Source: an uncultured Pontibacter sp.
GTDB taxonomy: Bacteria; Bacteroidota; Bacteroidia; Cytophagales; Hymenobacteraceae
Assembly: GCF_947499215.1 (NCBI RefSeq)
Contig: NZ_CANMNI010000001.1
Location: 62,001-126,000 of the forward strand
Length of the DNA: 64,000 nt
Direction of reading: 5' to 3'
Part shown: positions 26,693 through 35,826 of the stretch, one piece after another
Layout of the letters: every line of letters starts with the position of its first letter
How positions within the stretch are numbered: position 1 is the first letter of the stretch
Notes under the pieces: generated by a model
What the model was told of the DNA's origin: nothing
Databases searched by the model: none
What the model saw: only the letters and a program-made list of their open reading frames with translations
Position numbers and translations under genes: made by a program

Positions 26693-29101
26693 TCAAAGTC
26701 CCGCTTTTTTCGCGGCGTACTTGACGGAGAGTGTGGCAAAGGTCATCACGCTGATCGTGCTGATCGGCATGAGGATGGCGGAGACGATGGGCGTGAACAG
26801 CCCCATCACTGCCATGGTTAGGCCCACCACGTTGTATACCAATGACACGGCAAACGTCAGTAGGATGAGTGTCATGGTCTTCTTGGAGAAGTTCAGAAAG
26901 GTGCTCAACCTGTCAAATGCACTGGCGTCTAGGATAGCGTCGCAGGACGGTGAGAAGTTGGTTATGCTGTTGCTCAAGGCTATACCTGCGTCGCTTTGCT
27001 TCAAGGCGCCTGCGTCGTTAAGACCGTCGCCTACCATTAGCACTTGGTGCTGCCCTTTCTCTTTCAGGCGCTGTATGTATTCCAGTTTCTGCACCGGCGA
27101 TTGATTGAAGTTCAACACGGCCTCTAGTCCCAGCAACTCTCGCAATCGAGCCTCTTCATGGTCATTGTCACCGGAAAGCACGGCTATTTTCTTATCGCCC
27201 AAGCCCTGTAACACTTTGTTAAGTCCATCGCGGTACACATTGAAGAAGGTATAGTAGCCAAGCACTACTCCGTCTACTGACACATAAACCGTAGTTTTGA
27301 GGTTGTCTTTCTGCTTATCGGTAGGTACACCCAAGTAGGCCGCTGAACCAACACGCACGAACAGGCCGGTCACTTCACCCGCTAAGCCCTTGCCGGCATA
27401 TTCTTGAAAGTTAGTGACTTCGGCGGTGCTGCCTGCTATGCTCTCGCTGATGCGCTGACTCAGTGGGTGCGTGGAGTGGCGCAGCACTGAAAGTATAGCA
27501 TGCTGCTCTTTATCTGAAAGCACTTTGCCTGTGTAGGTTACCTCCGCCTCGCTTGGCTCTGTCAGAGTGCCTGTTTTGTCGAACACCACTGTATCTATTT
27601 TAGCCAATCGCTCCACTACGCCCGTGTTTTTGAGATAGAATTTGTTGCGACCAAACACCCGCATGGTATGGCCATGCACAAAAGGCGTTGCCAGTGACAG
27701 TGCACAGGGGCAGGCAATGATCAGCACTGAGGTGAAGGCTTTCATGGCGGTGTCCATGTCGCGCGGCACCCAGTAAATGAGCGCTCCGGCAGCCACCATC
27801 AGGGTGACAATGATAAAGTATTTGCCAGCAATATTGGAGTAGGTATGGAGGTTCTGCTCTTCGTTCTTTGAGAAGACCGTGTCGTTCCAGAGCTGCGTCA
27901 GATAGCCTTGCGATACTTCTTTCACCACCTCCAACTCGATGCTCTCTCCTACCTGTCGGCCACCCGCGTAGATAACCTCTCCCACTACCTTCTCCACTGG
28001 TTCTGACTCACCGGATACAAAGCTGTAGTCGATCATGGCGCGGCCATGCAGCAGGATGGCATCGGCTGGTATAAGTTCTTGGTTGCGAATGCGGATACGG
28101 TCGTTTACTTTAAGGTTTCGTACAGCTGTGGAACTCTCTTCGCCGTTTTCTTTCAGCACTGTAATGGATACCGGGAAATACGAGGTATAGTCTCGGTCGA
28201 AGGACAGCGTGTCGTAGGTGCGCTGCTGAAAGTACTTGCCAATCAGCATGAAGAACACCAATCCTGTGAACGAGTCCAGATAGCCCGGCCCGCGCTCTGT
28301 TATGATGTCGAACAGGGATACAAAGAACAGGGCAAGCAAGCCTGTTGAAATAGGCAGGTCGATGTTAACCATACGCTGCTTTATACCTTCCCAAGCGGAG
28401 GTAAAAAAGCCCCTCGCACTGTAAAAGAACACCGGGATGGATAAGATGATGCTCATATATCCGAAGAAGGAGCCGAAGTTGTTCTGCAGCCCTTGCGTGA
28501 AGTCCAAATAGTCCGGGAAGGCCAGCAGCATGACGTTGCCAAAGCTAAAACCGGCTATACCTAGTTTGTAGATAATCGCGCGGCTTTTGCTGGTTGTTTT
28601 CTTGCCGTTGGTGTCAGCCAGTGTAATAGCAGGCTCATATCCGATACGGGTTAGCAATTCCACCACCTCGCGCAGCGAAGTCTTCTCATGAAAGTAAGTA
28701 AGCGCTACCTCCTTGCGCAGAAAGTTGACAGTGGTTTCAGCTATACCCGGGTTGAGCTTAAAGAGGTTTTCCAGCAGCCAGATACAGGAGCTGCAGTGCA
28801 TCTGCGGTATGTAAAAGGTCAGCTTGCAGATCTTGTCGCTGCGGAAATTGATGAGCTGCGCTTCCACGCCCGGATCATCCAGATACGCGAAGCGAGCCTC
28901 GGGCATGGACTTTTTGTTAGATAGCCCCGGGTTTTCCTCTAAGTTATAGTAGGTACAGAGATTGTTCTCATCGAGAAGTTCATAAACGGCTTTGCACCCA
29001 TCGCAGCAAAACGCTTTGTCGTGCGCCAAGATGGGTTCGTCACCACAGGAATCCCCGCAGTGGTAGCAGTTCTGAATATTGGTTTGGAGTGCGGCTTCCA
29101 T
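26693..29101 (-). CDS. ccoI: Copper-transporting P1B-type ATPase CcoI (FixI-like)
   Basis: From the ATG at 29101 (a GTG directly precedes it at 29104) the protein has 802 residues. It starts with a Cys-rich metal-binding segment (CYHCGDSCGDEP, CCDGCKAVYELL), then a heavy-metal domain with MHCSSCIWLLENLF. The P-type core shows SGESEPV, the membrane CPCALSLATP copper motif, DKTGTLTE with the phosphorylated Asp, HPLSQ, and the MVGDGLNDAGAL hinge. It exports copper to the periplasm for oxidase assembly. It heads a ccoI-ccoS unit with a paired-dyad promoter. Confidence 0.94.
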   Translation of the reverse strand: MEAALQTNIQNCYHCGDSCGDEPILAHDKAFCCDGCKAVYELLDENNLCTYYNLEENPGLSNKKSMPEARFAYLDDPGVEAQLINFRSDKICKLTFYIPQMHCSSCIWLLENLFKLNPGIAETTVNFLRKEVALTYFHEKTSLREVVELLTRIGYEPAITLADTNGKKTTSKSRAIIYKLGIAGFSFGNVMLLAFPDYLDFTQGLQNNFGSFFGYMSIILSIPVFFYSARGFFTSAWEGIKQRMVNIDLPISTGLLALFFVSLFDIITERGPGYLDSFTGLVFFMLIGKYFQQRTYDTLSFDRDYTSYFPVSITVLKENGEESSTAVRNLKVNDRIRIRNQELIPADAILLHGRAMIDYSFVSGESEPVEKVVGEVIYAGGRQVGESIELEVVKEVSQGYLTQLWNDTVFSKNEEQNLHTYSNIAGKYFIIVTLMVAAGALIYWVPRDMDTAMKAFTSVLIIACPCALSLATPFVHGHTMRVFGRNKFYLKNTGVVERLAKIDTVVFDKTGTLTEPSEAEVTYTGKVLSDKEQHAILSVLRHSTHPLSQRISESIAGSTAEVTNFQEYAGKGLAGEVTGLFVRVGSAAYLGVPTDKQKDNLKTTVYVSVDGVVLGYYTFFNVYRDGLNKVLQGLGDKKIAVLSGDNDHEEARLRELLGLEAVLNFNQSPVQKLEYIQRLKEKGQHQVLMVGDGLNDAGALKQSDAGIALSNSITNFSPSCDAILDASAFDRLSTFLNFSKKTMTLILLTFAVSLVYNVVGLTMAVMGLFTPIVSAILMPISTISVMTFATLSVKYAAKKAGL

Positions 29102-29127
29102 CACAATTATCCTTTTAATGTCTGATA

Positions 29128-29192
29128 CAAAGGTAATTGGACGGTATAGTCTAAAAGATGACGCATGTCACTTTCTAAACTGATTATGCTCA
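29128..29192 (-). promoter_or_regulatory. Paired Fnr-like dyads and perfect -7 box of ccoI
   Basis: Proximal dyad TGACGCATGTCA (29159-29170), distal dyad TGATTATGCTCA (29181-29192, one arm mismatch), centres 22 bp apart. The minus-strand box TACCTTTG (29128-29135) matches TAnnTTTG at all fixed positions and ends 36.5 bp from the proximal centre. Confidence 0.75.
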
Positions 29193-29359
29193 GTGCACAC
29201 AGTTGTGAAGTGTCCTACATTTGTAACATCAAGAATGACGAAACAGAAGGCAGCCGCAGAAAGAGAGAGCTGCACTGCCCTGCAAGATATGTTTTGTGAT
29301 TAAAGTTTAGTGTTTAGTATAAGGTGATTTTTAGCTTGGAAGAGAGACTAAGCTACAAT

Positions 29360-29391
29360 AACGGCAGGCGTCATACGGCTGCCGTTTTTTA
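29360..29391 (+). terminator. Intrinsic terminator-like hairpin, plus-strand orientation
   Basis: AACGGCAG pairs with CTGCCGTT (11-base loop) and is followed by a run of six T on the plus strand. It could end a small untranslated RNA started near the ccoI promoter, or serve weakly as terminator of the regulator gene on the other strand. Confidence 0.5.
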
Positions 29392-29415
29392 TTGTCCTTA
29401 AAGCTGGGGAAAGGA

Positions 29416-30120
29416 TTAATCGTAAAGGTGACTGATCTTATAAAGCTTCTCCTGATCCAGAATGGTAATGGAGCTGCCCTTTGTTATGATCAACCCTTCT
29501 TCTTTAAACTCAGATAGCAAACGGATGGTGGTTTCCTTTGCAGTTCCCACGATAGAGGCTAGGTCTTCACGGGAGATGGAAATGGTGAACTGGTCTTCGC
29601 CTTCGCTTTGCTTATAGGTTTTTTGGAGTAGTAACAGGGCTTCGGCAAGTCGCTCGCGCACGGGTTTGTAGGCCATTTGCACCATGCGCTCCTCCGCCTC
29701 TCCCAACGCATTGGAAATTAGCTTCATTAAGCCGCTGGCAAAGTCCACGTTCTGGCTGATCAGTTCTAAAAACTGTGACCGGGGAATAAAACAGATCACA
29801 GCGTCTTCCAGCGCCACAGCCGAGGCGGAGTAATTGCTGTCGGCCATCAAGGCGCGGTAGCCGATCACGTCGCCGGGTTTAGCCAGTCGCACGATCTGCT
29901 CCTTGCCATCGCTCCCCAGTTTGGCTATTTTGATCTTTCCCGAATTGATGCAGAAGAGTCCCGTAGGTTTGCCGCCTTCGTGAAAAATCAGCTGTCCCTT
30001 TTTGTAGGCAAAGCATGATTTTGTTTCAGAAAGGTGCGACAATTCGGACGCTTTGCAGCAGCTAAGCAGCGAATTAGACCTACTTTGACAGTTGAGACAA
30101 TCTGGGTTAGTGAATTTCAT
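29416..30120 (-). CDS. Crp/Fnr-family transcriptional regulator, Fnr-like
   Basis: From the ATG at 30120 (an in-frame TTG lies at 30126) the protein has 234 residues. The N-terminus is cysteine rich (CLNCQSRSNSLLSCC, plus a later Cys in SCFAY), as in iron-sulfur Fnr sensors. A cNMP-type barrel with LIFHEGGKPTGLFCINSGKIKI and a dimer helix follow, and the C-terminal winged helix carries SREDLASIVGTAKETTIRLL as recognition helix, retaining the Glu and Arg that contact TGA in Fnr. Its location directly upstream of the cco genes makes it the likely activator of the paired-dyad promoters. No dyad is seen at its own promoter. Confidence 0.88.
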   Translation of the reverse strand: MKFTNPDCLNCQSRSNSLLSCCKASELSHLSETKSCFAYKKGQLIFHEGGKPTGLFCINSGKIKIAKLGSDGKEQIVRLAKPGDVIGYRALMADSNYSASAVALEDAVICFIPRSQFLELISQNVDFASGLMKLISNALGEAEERMVQMAYKPVRERLAEALLLLQKTYKQSEGEDQFTISISREDLASIVGTAKETTIRLLSEFKEEGLIITKGSSITILDQEKLYKISHLYD

Positions 30121-30230
30121 AGGCAATCAGGATGCTGCAAAAGTATGCAATAGCCTGTTATATCGTATGCCTTTCAACACTGTTTTTTTATAATTTGTTC
30201 TATAGGTGAAGCTGCAAGTGCCTATAATTC

Positions 30231-30262
30231 AAAAGAAAAGCCCCCGCTGCTAACGGAGGCTC
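30231..30262 (-). terminator. Intrinsic terminator of the azurin-like gene
   Basis: On the minus strand GAGCCTCCG pairs with CGGGGGC (one mismatch) and is followed by TTTTCTTTT. It lies 25 bp after the stop codon of the azurin-like lipoprotein. Confidence 0.7.
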
Positions 30263-30286
30263 TTTCCCATAATGCGTGAAGCTTTA

Positions 30287-30817
30287 TTATTTAATGACCA
30301 GCTTACCTTTCATGTGTGGGGCATCGCTTGGGTAGGTATTCACAAACTCGTAAATGCCAGTCTTTTCCGGTGCGGTGAATTCCATATTAACGGTCTGCCC
30401 GGGGAGTGCCAATGGAGTGGCTGCGAACATCATCGTGCTGTCGGGCAGGTAATTGCCGGATGGTCCCGCTTTGCTTCCCTTCTGGGCGGCTTGCGCGGAA
30501 AAGCCCTCTTTTGTGAACACAATGTTGTAGATCATTTTTGGGTCTTTCCCTTCGTTGATCAATTCAAGTTTTACCAGCGAGCCGGCTTTCACCTCGATCG
30601 TGTCTTTGTCGAAGTTCATGCTCTGGAGTTCATCCTCTCCAACTACTTTTATGGTGACTTCCTCTACTTCCTGCAAAGTTGTGTCCTGCTCCGTATCACG
30701 CTGTTTTAGCGGCTCGTCGGTTATTTCCTCTGGCGTATCCTCAGCATCCTGTCGGCCATTGCAACCTGTCGACAATAACATAATCGAGAAAGCCCCTATT
30801 ATCCATAATTGTTTCAT
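30287..30817 (-). CDS. Azurin-fold lipoprotein lacking the copper ligands
   Basis: I choose the ATG at 30817, giving 176 residues with a lipobox signal (LLSTGCNG); the open frame continues upstream but that part overlaps the neighbouring gene's strand and reads as a shadow. The mature protein has an acidic linker and then a cupredoxin domain that aligns with azurin through YEFVNTYPSDAPHMKGKL. In azurin this segment carries the type-1 copper Cys and His; here they fall on Asn and Asp, and the earlier His falls on Tyr, while the axial Met is kept. It is therefore probably a structural or binding protein, not an electron carrier. Confidence 0.75.
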   Translation of the reverse strand: MKQLWIIGAFSIMLLSTGCNGRQDAEDTPEEITDEPLKQRDTEQDTTLQEVEEVTIKVVGEDELQSMNFDKDTIEVKAGSLVKLELINEGKDPKMIYNIVFTKEGFSAQAAQKGSKAGPSGNYLPDSTMMFAATPLALPGQTVNMEFTAPEKTGIYEFVNTYPSDAPHMKGKLVIK

Positions 30818-30854
30818 AGCTAATTTTCTAAAGGTTATCGTTTGTACCTTTGGC

Positions 30855-32600
30855 TTAACTGAATAGCTCTTGCTCCAGTCGTTTATCATGTCCGTAGATA
30901 TCGTCTCGGAAGTGGATGTTGCCGTCACTATCAACCCAGCTGGTGAAGTAAACCAAGTATACCTGAATTTTTTTAGGCAGGGTAATCCACTCTTCTTCTC
31001 CCCCATTGATCGTCTCTTGTATGCGGCTTTCATTCCACTCCGGCATATCCTGCAGTACATACTTGGCCAAGTCCATAGGGCGTTGCAGGCGCACGCAGCC
31101 ATGGCTGAAACCGCGCTGTGTCTGGCTGAAAAGCGAGCCGGTTGGGGTATCGTGCAGGTATACAGCATGCTCATTCGGGAAAAGGAACTTCATCGTACCC
31201 AAGGAATTTTTTGGCCCCGGTCGCTGGCGTACCATGTACGGGAAATTTTTCTCCGTGACAGAGGACCAGTCGATTGACGATGGCGAGATGGGTTTCGGAT
31301 TACGCTCTTTGGTCACAATCTCCATGTTCTGTCGATCCAGATAACCGGGCTCCCGTAATATGCCGGGTGCTATCTCCTTTTCAACAATGCTGTTCGGCAC
31401 GTTCCAGTAAGGCGCTAACACGACATACTCCATTCTGTCGCTAAAAATAGGAGTCGAATTCAACGTCTTGCCCACGATCACGTTCATCTCCATCACCTTT
31501 TTATATTCACGCTCAGCCTCCGGACTGTTAGAGGGATCTTCGTAGATGTACATTTTATATTCCGGTATGTTCACCCAAACATACTTTTGGTCCAAGCTCT
31601 TCGGTACGAGTCGCTTCGGGATCCAGCGCCAGCGCTCCATGTTCATCATGATTTGCTGGATGCGGTCCTCAACTGGCACGTTCATCATACGGAGCGTATT
31701 GCCTCCCACCTTACCGTCAGGCACGATGCCGTGCAGCTCCTGAAACTGTTTTACCTGTGCCTCCAGTTTGTCATCGAACTGGCGCATGGCCTTGTTGTTC
31801 GGGTCTACCTTCGTGCCAAGATTCAGACGCTGTCGCAGTTGTACAACCGCGGCAGAGGTATCCCCTTTCTCAAGTATCTTCTTTCCGCCCAGTTCCACTT
31901 TAGGCCAGCCACCCCGTGCTTCTATCTCTCTGTACTTCTGGAGTGCCTCTCGCAAGTCAGCATATCCTTTGTGAAGCGCTCCGAACTCATAGTAAGGGTA
32001 CGTGCTTTCACGCTCCTTCAAAATGGTTTGCAGGGCCTTGTGCAGTTTGATCTTGTTATTGCGAACTCCCCATTGCACCTGCTTCACATTGCTCGGGTTG
32101 ATGCGCCCGCGATAGAAGTCAGATGCATAATTGAAGTAAGTGCCGGTCAGGGCAATGTCAATTTGCTGCTGCATGTCAATACGGGCGGAGTCACTTCGCC
32201 CCAGTTCATTGTACTGGGTGATCATGCCCTCAATATCCACCACTTTGTACTCTTTGGGGTCGAGCCCTTCGCGGGTGGCGTCATTTATGGTGCTAATGAG
32301 CTTTTCGGACTGTGGGACCAGTTCATCTTCTTTAAACCAAGCCAACTGGTAATCGCGATCCCCATAGAACAGGTAGATCAGGTCTTCGTGATCTTTAAAG
32401 TCCTTCTTTTTGTCGATGTAGTTTTGGATAAACAGACTGTCGGTTTCGGTGGCAGTTACCGTATTTAGGCCCAACAGCTCTTTAACGCCGCCGGAGCCTT
32501 CTTTTTTGTCTTCCCCATTGCCGTTGCAGGATGCCATCCCTAGCAGACACAGCATAGCGAAGCCATAGTGTTTCAGGTGAATTGATTTGAAAGGGTTCAT
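30855..32600 (-). CDS. L,D-transpeptidase (YcbB-like) lipoprotein
   Basis: The 581-residue protein has a lipobox (LLGMASC), a large N-terminal helical domain, a peptidoglycan-binding repeat near 255-310 (VVQLRQRLNLG ... VKQFQELHGIVPDGKVGGNTLRMMN), and a YkuD catalytic domain from about 345. The active site HDTPTGSLF ... FSHGCVRLQRP contains the conserved His and Cys. It forms 3-3 cross-links in peptidoglycan or attaches proteins to it. It is transcribed divergently from the M1 peptidase gene. Confidence 0.93.
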   Translation of the reverse strand: MNPFKSIHLKHYGFAMLCLLGMASCNGNGEDKKEGSGGVKELLGLNTVTATETDSLFIQNYIDKKKDFKDHEDLIYLFYGDRDYQLAWFKEDELVPQSEKLISTINDATREGLDPKEYKVVDIEGMITQYNELGRSDSARIDMQQQIDIALTGTYFNYASDFYRGRINPSNVKQVQWGVRNNKIKLHKALQTILKERESTYPYYEFGALHKGYADLREALQKYREIEARGGWPKVELGGKKILEKGDTSAAVVQLRQRLNLGTKVDPNNKAMRQFDDKLEAQVKQFQELHGIVPDGKVGGNTLRMMNVPVEDRIQQIMMNMERWRWIPKRLVPKSLDQKYVWVNIPEYKMYIYEDPSNSPEAEREYKKVMEMNVIVGKTLNSTPIFSDRMEYVVLAPYWNVPNSIVEKEIAPGILREPGYLDRQNMEIVTKERNPKPISPSSIDWSSVTEKNFPYMVRQRPGPKNSLGTMKFLFPNEHAVYLHDTPTGSLFSQTQRGFSHGCVRLQRPMDLAKYVLQDMPEWNESRIQETINGGEEEWITLPKKIQVYLVYFTSWVDSDGNIHFRDDIYGHDKRLEQELFS

Positions 32601-32933
32601 GCTTGTTGGTTTAAGGACAGGACTGCGGATGGGACCTACAACCGATTTTGCCGTAATTTCTACGCTTAAAATTGTGCTATTTCTCTGCAGCTCCTGTCTT
32701 TCGATTATGGTTTTGCCTTATGTACTTCAATCAGCGGTAAAATGTTATGTATGGTCCATAAAGAGGCTTCTACTGATAACTGTAGTCTAACCTCTAAAGA
32801 GTATGTCACTGAAAAAGCGAAAGACCGCACTCTATAACATTATACGTATAGAGCTGCCATGCAGGCTGTTACTTATGCCATACTTTACAGTTTGCGCCAA
32901 ATACCGTATCTTACCCGATAATATATAAAAACT
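32601..32933. other. Divergent intergenic region, no gene seen
   Basis: The 333-bp gap between the L,D-transpeptidase and M1 peptidase genes must hold two opposite promoters. I see no full TAnnTTTG box; TACAGTTTG (around 32885-32893) has one extra base. No ORF, repeat or RNA structure stands out. Confidence 0.4.
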
Positions 32934-34832
32934 ATGACCCCATACCGTAAACTTCTACTTGGACTGGGTTTAGCCGGCTCTCTGCAGTTAGGCGCCTGCT
33001 CCACTCAAACAACAACCAGCGACGAAACTATGACAACCGAACAGCAAGGCATGGCCAATGCGCCCGCCGATGTGCACAGCTACGCCAAACCGGCCGAAGC
33101 GGTGGCCCGCCATCTAGACCTCGACATCGCCGTTAACTTCGAGCAGAAAGTGATCAGCGGAAAGGCCTCCTATGAGATAGAGAACCTTGCCAAAGGCAAC
33201 CAGATCATATTCGATACCCGTGGACTGGAGATCGAGCAGGTATACCTAGGCAAGGCCCAATCCCCGACGACATTTAAGCTGGGCGATGAGAAAGAATTCC
33301 TCGGCAGACCTTTGATCATAGACATTCAGCCGGAGACGGATTATGTAACCATCCAGTACCGTACCACGGCCAATGCCGATGCCCTGCAGTGGCTCAACCC
33401 GCAGCAGACTGCCGGTAAAAAGCATCCATTCCTGTTCACGCAGTCGCAGGCCATCCTTGCCCGCACATGGATTCCGATTCAGGATAGCCCGGGTATACGC
33501 ATCACCTATAGTGCCAAGGTACAAGTGCCGAAAGAGCTGATGGCTGTGATGAGCGCCGAGAACCCGCAGCAGAAAAACAGCAGCGGTACCTATACCTTCG
33601 AAATGCGACAGGCTATACCTTCTTACCTGATGGCTTTGTCTGTTGGCGACATGGTATTCAAGCCGATCGGACAGCAGACGGGCATATATGCTGAGCCGGC
33701 CACGATTGATGCATCCGTATATGAATTTGCTGAGATGGACAAAATGTTGGTTGCCGCCGAGAAGCTGTACGGCAAGTACCGTTGGGACCGCTACGACCTG
33801 CTGGTTCTTCCTCCCTCCTTCCCATTCGGTGGCATGGAAAACCCGCGCCTGACCTTTGTGACACCTACCATACTGGCCAAGGACCGCTCGCTTACGAGTC
33901 TAATCGCGCACGAATTGGCCCATAGTTGGAGCGGCAACCTCGTTACCAACGGCACTTGGGATGACTTCTGGCTGAATGAAGGCTTCACGGTATACTTCGA
34001 GCGCCGCATCATGGAAGAGATCTACGGGAAAGAGTACGCCGACATGCTGAACGTGCTCGGCTATCAGGATCTGCAGCACACATTGGAGGAACTTGGTCCT
34101 AACAGTGATGACACGCGTCTGAAACTGGACTTGGAGGGGCGTGACCCGGATGAAGGGTTGACGGATATTGCCTATGAGAAAGGTAACTTCTTCCTGCAGA
34201 ACATGGAGCGCGCCGTAGGCCGGGAGCGTTTTGACCAGTTCCTGAACAATTACTTCCAAACATTCGCCTTTAAAAGCACGAACACAGACCTTTTCTTGGA
34301 TTTTTTGCGCAAGGAGTTAGTTAAGGGGGACGAACAGCTGGCTGAGCAGATCAACATAGAAGGTTGGGTGTATACACCGGGCCTGCCTGAAGATCATGTG
34401 AAACCAACCTCAAGCCGCTTCGCGCAGGTAGAGGATTCGTTTAAGGCATGGCAAAGCGGCAAACCCGCCAGCCAGCTCCAAACCAAAGACTGGTCTAGCC
34501 ACGAGTGGCTGCACTTTATCCGCATGCTGCCTGAGCAAATGACACAGCAGCAGTTGGCCGAGCTGGACAAGACTTTTGGCTTTACCAACTCCGGCAACTC
34601 TGAGGTGCTCGCCGCATGGTTTATTCATACCATTCGCAACAATTACACGGCAGCAGATAGGGCGCTTGACAATTTTCTGACAAATGTGGGACGCCGTAAG
34701 TTTTTGGTGCCGATCTACAAAGCGCTTGCCGCCACACCGGAAGGAAAGAAAAAGGCGCAGGAGATCTACGTCAGAGCAAAACCAAATTACCATGCCGTTT
34801 CCACCAACACACTGGATGCGATGCTGAAATAG
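32934..34832 (+). CDS. M1-family zinc aminopeptidase, leukotriene-A4-hydrolase type
   Basis: The 632-residue lipoprotein (LQLGACS lipobox) has the M1 N-terminal beta domain, the exopeptidase motif GGMENPRLTF near residue 300, the zinc site HELAHSWSGN with the second ligand Glu in WLNEGFTVYFERR, and a C-terminal helical domain (ARKFLVPIYKAL-like, RRKFLVPIYKALA) as in leukotriene-A4-hydrolase-type aminopeptidases. It removes N-terminal residues from peptides in the periplasm or at the cell surface. A strong terminator follows. Confidence 0.94.
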   Translation: MTPYRKLLLGLGLAGSLQLGACSTQTTTSDETMTTEQQGMANAPADVHSYAKPAEAVARHLDLDIAVNFEQKVISGKASYEIENLAKGNQIIFDTRGLEIEQVYLGKAQSPTTFKLGDEKEFLGRPLIIDIQPETDYVTIQYRTTANADALQWLNPQQTAGKKHPFLFTQSQAILARTWIPIQDSPGIRITYSAKVQVPKELMAVMSAENPQQKNSSGTYTFEMRQAIPSYLMALSVGDMVFKPIGQQTGIYAEPATIDASVYEFAEMDKMLVAAEKLYGKYRWDRYDLLVLPPSFPFGGMENPRLTFVTPTILAKDRSLTSLIAHELAHSWSGNLVTNGTWDDFWLNEGFTVYFERRIMEEIYGKEYADMLNVLGYQDLQHTLEELGPNSDDTRLKLDLEGRDPDEGLTDIAYEKGNFFLQNMERAVGRERFDQFLNNYFQTFAFKSTNTDLFLDFLRKELVKGDEQLAEQINIEGWVYTPGLPEDHVKPTSSRFAQVEDSFKAWQSGKPASQLQTKDWSSHEWLHFIRMLPEQMTQQQLAELDKTFGFTNSGNSEVLAAWFIHTIRNNYTAADRALDNFLTNVGRRKFLVPIYKALAATPEGKKKAQEIYVRAKPNYHAVSTNTLDAMLK

Positions 34833-34849
34833 GTATAGCCAAACCAAAT

Positions 34850-34880
34850 AAAAAGCCCCGCATGCAGCGGGGCTTTTTTT
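34850..34880 (+). terminator. Intrinsic terminator after the M1 peptidase gene
   Basis: AAAAAGCCCCGC pairs perfectly with GCGGGGCTTTTT around a short loop and ends in a T run. Confidence 0.88.
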
Positions 34881-34973
34881 ATGACTGGTATAAACGAAAA
34901 AATCTGTCTCCTTCTGGCCAGCTTGGGTAGCATGGGGAAAGGACAGATTTTTTCAGTATATCTTTAAGGAGTG

Positions 34974-35477
34974 TTATTTCATTCCTTTGTGTTCAGCTTT
35001 AACATTGATTTTGCTTTCGGCAAGATCAGTTAGCTTTAGGTCTGTGGCTTTTTCCTCCTCGAGCGTTGTGTGCAGCAGTTGAAGCGCCTCTTTGTGGCCC
35101 AGCTGTTTGGCATAGGTACAAAGTGTGCCATAACCGGCAATTTCATAGTGCTCCACACGCTGTGCAGAAGCAATCAGGGCGGCGTCCATCACATCCGAGT
35201 CAGCGTTTTCGGACATCATGTCCTGCGCCTCCTTGATGATTCCTTCCATCGCCTTGCACTTCTCTCCAGATGGTTTCATGCCGATCGATTTGAAGACTTG
35301 CTCCAGTCGCTCAATTTGTTTCTCTGTTTCGCTGAGGTGCATCTCAAAGGCTTTCTTCAGTTGTGGCGCAGAAGCTTCTTTTGCCATCTTAGGAAGTGCC
35401 TTGGTGATTTGCTTTTCAGCGTTGTAGATATCCTTCAGTTCGTGGATGAATAAGTCATTCAGGTTGTTTAGTTTCAT
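34974..35477 (-). CDS. YciF/YciE-like ferritin-fold protein (DUF892)
   Basis: The 167-residue protein opens with LNDLFIHELKDIYNAEKQITKALPKMA, the signature of DUF892 proteins, which form a four-helix ferritin-like bundle. Later metal-ligand candidates lie in RVEHYEIAGYGTLCTYAKQLG and LEEEKATDLKLTDLA. Family members are stress-induced; iron binding is suspected but activity is unproved. It stands alone with an AT-rich upstream region. Confidence 0.9.
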   Translation of the reverse strand: MKLNNLNDLFIHELKDIYNAEKQITKALPKMAKEASAPQLKKAFEMHLSETEKQIERLEQVFKSIGMKPSGEKCKAMEGIIKEAQDMMSENADSDVMDAALIASAQRVEHYEIAGYGTLCTYAKQLGHKEALQLLHTTLEEEKATDLKLTDLAESKINVKAEHKGMK

Positions 35478-35826
35478 AGCTTGGAAAGGTTTAGCGTCGT
35501 AAATAAATTAAGCAAATGCTTGTGGAATTACTATACGGCTGCCCTTTGCTTGGGTTTTAAAAATATAACTATTATTAGTTAAAATCTATATATTGAAAGT
35601 CAGGCTAACAATATGGTATAATAAATACAATATATTATATATGTACAGATATTATCTTTTGTATAAGTGCAATTCCATTTTAAACAGAAATTGAGACTCT
35701 AAAAGCAATTAAAAGCCTATAGCCGTAACGAATTTCGAAAATATGGGTAATCTTAGGGGAGAACCTGCTCAGCAAATAAGCGGGTCCTAATGACATTTTT
35801 ATACAATTAGCGAAAATATAGCACCC
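35478..35826. other. AT-rich divergent intergenic region
   Basis: This 349-bp gap separates the YciF-like gene from cyanophycinase. It is very AT rich near 35570-35660 and probably carries both promoters, but I find no clear -7 box, repeat or ORF. Confidence 0.4.

Larger units (their letters stand above)
29105..29415. other. ccoI promoter region and an unassigned plus-strand terminator
   Basis: The 311-bp gap between ccoI and the Fnr-type regulator gene holds the ccoI paired dyads (29128-29192) and a hairpin at 29360-29391. Between them no convincing ORF exists on either strand. The hairpin has its T run on the plus strand although no plus-strand gene is present. Confidence 0.55.
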
